Positions 1 through 5,397 of a DNA stretch of 5,397 nt are shown here, in pieces. The position numbers were made by a program, and so were the translations under genes. Each line of letters starts with the position of its first letter. Within the stretch, counting starts at the first letter, position 1. Origin of the DNA: Archaeoglobus sp. JdFR-24 (GTDB lineage Archaea > Halobacteriota > Archaeoglobi > Archaeoglobales > Archaeoglobaceae); assembly GCA_002011215.1 (NCBI GenBank), contig MTML01000030.1, positions 1-5,397 of the forward strand, in the 5' to 3' direction. The notes under the pieces were generated by a model. It made no database searches. It was not told the DNA's origin and saw nothing but the letters and a program-made list of their open reading frames with translations.

Positions 1-671
1 AGGAGTTTCCAGTTTTTGCCTTTTTTAGTTTTGGCTTTGAGGAGGTAGTATTTTCTTTCAAAGACATTTCTACTTGATTTACCTGAATATGGGTTTATTT
101 GTTCGAAAGTTGCTTTTTTGCTTATATCCTTAACAGGATAAATTACACAAGATTCCTTAGAAATAGCCTCTGCAAATTCTTTATCAGTTATAACCCTAAT
201 TGCACTTTCTGGTGGTTCTTCAATTTGCTCTACGCGCTTGACGTAAAGCATTGAGTCTCCTGAACCAAGATATCTCAACATAACAAAATATTTGGTTAAT
301 GATTCTGTATCGTCACAACCAACAAACAAGTTTACATCATCTGAGAAAAAGACATACTCTCTAACTCCAAATGTCCTCTCGAAAGTTTCTAACTCTGTTG
401 GATTCTTCTTTTTCTTCAGTCGCTTAATCAAAACCGAGTTAATCGTAATTTGCTCAGGTGGGGCAATACGTACATCAGCATCTCGCACAGCATAAAAAAC
501 ACTTTTACCTTCAGCAACATTGCCAGTAGTCCTTATGGCTGTTGCTACCACTGCAAGCTTTATAGCAGATGGGGATGGTAGTGGAACACTTAAGGCGTAC
601 TGTGAGGAATAATCCGGTATGCGGTATGAGAAAAATGATGGAAAGTGTAGTGTTAATTTTATCCATCGCAT
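1..671 (-). CDS. cas5: Cas5 (Cas5a-type) Cascade subunit, C terminus cut by window edge
   Basis: An open frame of 223 codons runs from ATG 671-669 off the left edge without a stop. The N-terminal RAMP strand (MRWIKLTLHFPSFFSYRIPD, 1-20), the proline-rich PLPSPSAIKLAVVATAI segment (30-46), which matches the Cas5 'P-x-P-x-x-S' start of the first helix, and the later LGSGDS turn (135-140) support Cas5 of I-A type. In the family, Cas5 caps the 5' handle of the crRNA and joins Cas7 to the large subunit. No catalytic role is expected, because Cas6 is present. A very basic loop, KRLKKKKNP (83-91), may contact RNA (inference). The gene starts 10 nt after the cas7 stop, with AGGTGA 6 nt upstream. The truncation is only the window edge; typical family length suggests that little is missing. 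The call relies on family-typical segments plus position after cas7. Confidence 0.88.
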   Translation of the reverse strand, partial: MRWIKLTLHFPSFFSYRIPDYSSQYALSVPLPSPSAIKLAVVATAIRTTGNVAEGKSVFYAVRDADVRIAPPEQITINSVLIKRLKKKKNPTELETFERTFGVREYVFFSDDVNLFVGCDDTESLTKYFVMLRYLGSGDSMLYVKRVEQIEEPPESAIRVITDKEFAEAISKESCVIYPVKDISKKATFEQINPYSGKSSRNVFERKYYLLKAKTKKGKNWKL

Positions 672-677
672 CCCTGT

Positions 678-683
678 TCACCT
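678..683 (-). promoter_or_regulatory. Ribosome binding site of cas5
   Basis: AGGTGA on the minus strand, overlapping the cas7 TAG stop and 6 nt before ATG 671-669. It favours this ATG over a second, out-of-frame ATG at 666-664, whose frame closes after about 50 codons. Confidence 0.6.
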
Positions 684-1629
684 AGAACTCTATTTTGTAT
701 GGTTTATTGTTGGTCAACTGCCCTATCTTTGTGGCAAAGTCTGCAATGTTACTAAATTCTACAACTTCTATTGAGTTACCTATGCTTTCTGCTATAGTTT
801 TTATTTCATTTATGTAACCATCCTTAAGCGGTGAAATTACAGGTACGGGCATAGGCTTTGTTGAGTAAACGACTGCTCCATTGAAATCTTCAACATGTGG
901 TAATCGCGTAGTAGTCATTGCTCCCTTTGGGCGGGCAAACAAAAGCTGATATGCCTTTAATGCAAGCTTGTATCTCCTTTCTCTCTTAATTTCGTCCGCA
1001 TCATAAGTGTATTTACTCTGTCTTGCCTCATTTAATCCAATTCTCCAAGGCTGGAATACTGAAATTACCGCATAAACACCTGAACGGGTTGGACGATGGT
1101 AAACCATTTGCGTTGAAATACCTTCAACCTCTTCCCCCTCTTGGTCTCTACTTCGACCCTTCTCACCAAGAGCATGTCTTGCGTGAGTGTGGATGTCTCT
1201 ATAAATTTCGGGTATTCCAAGAGCCCATCCAAATTCTATTGTTGACTTTCTGGAAGCTGTGGGTCTCTCAAGAAGAAAGCCTTGGGTATCGCAGATATCA
1301 CAAGTCTCTAAAGCTTGCTTTAACGCATCTTCAGCAGTTTTAGTTGTTACTTTTTTTGTTTTTACTGCAAAATTGAATTTTTCTGGATTCAACACTTTAC
1401 ATGCATCACATAAGTTGTTTTTTTCAGCCAATACCCACATGATTTCTGTATGTATGTGTTTCAACATTTCTCCAGAAACCCCATCAGTTGTGACAGCTTT
1501 CTTCGTGTTTGGGTCAATTATTCTGACACTTCTTGGCTCTGTAACATTTCCAACAGTTCCTTCATTGTTCAAACTATGTAGTTGCCATGTAGCCCTTCCT
1601 ATAACAGCAATTTCATATATTTCGCTCAT
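682..1629 (-). CDS. cas7: Cas7 (Csa2/DevR family) Cascade backbone subunit
   Basis: A 315-residue RAMP-fold protein that, in the family, polymerises along the crRNA spacer to form the Cascade filament. Diagnostic stretches are the N-terminal strand YEIAVIGRATWQLHS (5-19), the GNVTEPRSVR segment (27-36, a Cas7 signature near the RNA-binding face), the DGVSGEMLKHIHTE helix (49-62) and the ASRKSTIEFGWALGI region (125-139). It belongs to the archaeal-type 'autoregulator DevR/Csa2' group; that name is historical and no regulatory role is shown here. Two CxxC pairs, C74/C77 and C110/C113, flank a Lys/Thr-rich stretch and could bind zinc (inference). The ATG at 1629 follows the csa5 TGA directly, with GGAGGTG 6 nt upstream lying inside the last csa5 codons. 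Coupling of these two subunits, both needed in several copies, makes functional sense. Length is normal and no defect is visible. Confidence 0.93.
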   Translation of the reverse strand: MSEIYEIAVIGRATWQLHSLNNEGTVGNVTEPRSVRIIDPNTKKAVTTDGVSGEMLKHIHTEIMWVLAEKNNLCDACKVLNPEKFNFAVKTKKVTTKTAEDALKQALETCDICDTQGFLLERPTASRKSTIEFGWALGIPEIYRDIHTHARHALGEKGRSRDQEGEEVEGISTQMVYHRPTRSGVYAVISVFQPWRIGLNEARQSKYTYDADEIKRERRYKLALKAYQLLFARPKGAMTTTRLPHVEDFNGAVVYSTKPMPVPVISPLKDGYINEIKTIAESIGNSIEVVEFSNIADFATKIGQLTNNKPYKIEF

Positions 1630-1992
1630 TCACACCACCTCCTCAGATTCGGAAACAATTTCATCCTCTTTCTCACTTTTAACAAGAGCATAACTGATAA
1701 GTGCAGCTCTAATCGGTTTTACATCATACTTATCTACCAAACTCATAAGTTCTTCCAAATCTTTCTCACTAAGACGGCTTAGCTCCTTTCCCTTGTATCC
1801 TCTCCTCGCTACAGTTTCATATCTTCTCAAAAACTTCTTTATGACTTCTTCAAATTGTTCTTTTGTTTCAACGTACTCCAATTCTACAAGAGAGGCGTAA
1901 TCGTCGCCAATTCTAAGTGCTTTCCTTAATGCACCTCCAAAATTTTTCACGGCATCACACCCAAAAATATCTCCAAGCTTAAATTCCGACAA
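1630..1992 (-). CDS. csa5: Csa5, type I-A Cascade small subunit (Cas11a)
   Basis: A 120-residue protein predicted to be mostly helical. The C-terminal half (FLRRYETVARRG at 54-65, LSEKDLEELMSLVDKYDV at 74-91, then KPIRAALISYALVK at 92-105) fits my recollection of the Csa5 family, whose conserved end is an Ala/Leu-rich helix. In I-A complexes, several Csa5 copies line the Cascade belly beside Cas7 and stabilise the R-loop. The last 15 residues form an acidic tail (EKEDEIVSESEEVV), probably disordered. The start is TTG at 1992-1990: an in-frame TGA (1998-1996) lies just upstream, and a perfect GGAGGTG sits 7 nt before. It overlaps the end of the cas8-like gene by 14 nt, and its TGA abuts the cas7 ATG. 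Csa5 is the main marker that this is subtype I-A; without database comparison I rate the family call as likely rather than certain. Confidence 0.8.
   Translation of the reverse strand: MSEFKLGDIFGCDAVKNFGGALRKALRIGDDYASLVELEYVETKEQFEEVIKKFLRRYETVARRGYKGKELSRLSEKDLEELMSLVDKYDVKPIRAALISYALVKSEKEDEIVSESEEVV
1635..1642 (-). promoter_or_regulatory. Strong ribosome binding site of cas7
   Basis: GGAGGTGG on the minus strand; the GGAGGTG core is 6 nt before ATG 1629-1627. The same bases encode the Glu-Val-Val end of Csa5, so the end of that protein is partly shaped by the ribosome site. Confidence 0.75.
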
Positions 1993-3008
1993 AATTCATC
2001 ACCTCCTCCAAAACTTTCTTTTCATAACTTCCAAACTTTAAACGAGCATTATCGAGCTCATTTCTCAGATGGAGTTTGATGTATCTCTCATAATTGGATA
2101 AATTCGGATTTGCGACAAATTCCGCTAAAGCCGTTGGTATATCTTCATACCCTTTTCTAAAAGCTGTCCATTCGAAAACATTTTTCCATTTGTTCAATAC
2201 ATCTCTTGCTTCATTGGATTCTGCTATCTGGTGTAAAAAGTCAAGAGGGAAAATACCACCGGTTAATGGTTTCCATTGAGTTCCTGTTTTTGTCATTACA
2301 CCATATATTAAAGAACCGAACTTTGGAGCAAATTTACCACCTTCTTCAACTTGAAGCTCTTCTAACACCAAATTTATAGCTATTTGAGCCAATGATGGAA
2401 ACCACCCTGCTCTGTGTAACCCTTTCACAGATTCATCAACCCTCTTTTTAATCTCTCTAATTACGTGTAATATTTTTGTTCTAGTAGGGGTTGGAATCGT
2501 AAAAATCATGCCCATATTTGAAAATTTTCGTATAGTGACATTAACATGTCCAAGTACTGAAACAGCAAAATCAGATGTTGATACTTTTATAGGCGACCCT
2601 TCTGAGTACTGTTTTTTCAATAGAATCTCATCTCTAACTCCCTTTGTCGCGGCAAGCTCCATTGGCTGGTAAAGAGTCTCTTCACCAATACCCACAGAAA
2701 CTGGAGAATTCAATTCTCGTAAATCATCCAATACACCTTGTATATTTCCTGCGCTATTTAATAACTCCACGATTCTCTTTTTTGTCTTCTCTCTTTGTCC
2801 ACCCCCAATTGTTAGAAATGTCCAATTCCACGCTTGATCATCACCTAAAAATCTGTGTATCTCATCTAATCTATCAAAATTTACATCTCTCTTAGATTCT
2901 ATTAAGTAAAATCCTCCCATATCGCTTACTATTGCATCTCCACTTAGTGCATGCACTATAATTCCCACTCCATACGCTCTTGATACATCAAAAAACTCCC
3001 AACCAGAT

Positions 3009-3031
<23 letters not shown>
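1979..3031 (-). CDS. cas8a: Probable Cascade large subunit, Cas8a-like (Csa4/Cas8a2-type)
   Basis: A 350-residue soluble protein with no signal peptide, membrane segment or catalytic motif that I can see. The N terminus (PKSGWEFFDVSRAYGVGIIV, residues 7-26) resembles the opening of several divergent Cas8 families, and its length fits archaeal Csa4-type Cas8a. Identification rests mainly on position: it lies between cas3 and csa5, and no other gene in the window could encode the large subunit. In the family, this subunit recognises the PAM, contacts the crRNA 5' region and helps recruit Cas3. A basic central stretch (about 165-205, with TIRKFSN and REIKKRVDE) could contact nucleic acid (inference). 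The ATG at 3031 is preceded by GGAGGTG at 6 nt spacing, which fixes the start. It overlaps cas3 by 23 nt and csa5 by 14 nt. Cas8 proteins diverge strongly, so the exact subfamily is uncertain. Confidence 0.7.
1998..2006 (-). promoter_or_regulatory. Strong ribosome binding site that decides the TTG start of csa5
   Basis: GGAGGTGAT on the minus strand is fully complementary to the usual 16S 3' end. The GGAGGTG core is 7 nt from TTG 1992-1990. An ATG at 1999-1997 overlaps the site, but it is in the cas8 frame and runs to the cas8 stop, so it is not the csa5 start. Confidence 0.75.

Positions 3032-5397
<2,366 letters not shown>

Noticed and set aside
292..495. Plus-strand open frame of 67 codons with a run of phenylalanines
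   Set aside because: It is the complement of cas5; the Phe run mirrors the Lys-rich loop codons. No ribosome site or recognisable family.
616..666. Second ATG (666-664) as an alternative cas5 start
   Set aside because: It is in another frame that closes after about 50 codons, while ATG 671-669 opens the frame with Cas5 features and has the better-placed AGGTGA.
1259..1693. Plus-strand open frame of 144 codons with hydrophobic stretches
   Set aside because: It lies wholly opposite cas7 and the end of csa5; the hydrophobic look is an antisense effect. The minus-strand genes have clear family motifs and ribosome sites.
1630..1992. Small protein as an anti-CRISPR or toxin rather than a Cascade subunit
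   Set aside because: Its position between the cas8-like gene and cas7, its length and the RAALISYALVK C-terminal helix all fit Csa5; nothing suggests a toxin.
1997..1999. ATG near the csa5 start as its initiation codon
   Set aside because: It is in the cas8 frame, overlaps the ribosome site and runs to the cas8 stop after five codons.

Overview
The window is a continuous stretch of a type I CRISPR-Cas effector operon, most consistent with subtype I-A (Csa/Apern). Every gene lies on the minus strand. Read in the direction of transcription, from high to low coordinates, the order is: cas6 (3' end only), a fused helicase-HD cas3, a cas8a-like large subunit gene, csa5/cas11 (small subunit), cas7/csa2 (backbone), and cas5 (cut by the left edge). 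Almost every base codes; the only spacer is 10 nt between cas7 and cas5. I see no RNA gene, insertion sequence, CRISPR repeat, promoter or terminator, so promoter, array and adaptation genes (cas1, cas2, cas4), if present, lie outside.

Layout: 5397-5281 encodes the last 38 residues of a RAMP protein ending in the glycine-rich loop typical of Cas6. It overlaps cas3 (5291-3009) by 11 nt. Cas3 overlaps the cas8-like gene (3031-1979) by 23 nt, which overlaps csa5 (1992-1630) by 14 nt. Csa5 stops directly against the cas7 start (TGA|ATG, 1632-1627). Cas7 (1629-682) is followed after 10 nt by cas5 (671 to beyond base 1). Each start in the window has a Shine-Dalgarno-like sequence 6-7 nt upstream, from perfect GGAGGTG (cas8, csa5, cas7) to weaker AGGTGA or GGTGA (cas5, cas3). 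Cas3 and csa5 start with TTG.

How the genes work together (from family knowledge): Cas6 cuts the CRISPR transcript into crRNAs; Cas7, Cas5, Csa5 and the Cas8-like subunit assemble on the crRNA as the Cascade surveillance complex; Cas3 unwinds and degrades the targeted DNA. The most distinctive point is Cas3: subtype I-A usually has separate helicase (Cas3') and HD nuclease (Cas3'') proteins, but here they are one 760-residue polypeptide with the HD domain at the C terminus, the reverse of the common HD-helicase order. The second oddity is a pair of CxxC motifs in Cas7, suggesting a metal site.

Organism: AT-rich DNA by eye, Lys/Glu/Ile-rich proteins, strong GGAGGTG sites, TTG starts and an I-A set with Csa5 suggest an anaerobic, probably thermophilic archaeon, or one of the thermophilic bacteria (for example Clostridia-like lineages) that carry I-A systems. 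The sequence alone does not decide between them. The system looks like an intact, unusually arranged variant of a known type rather than an entirely new one.
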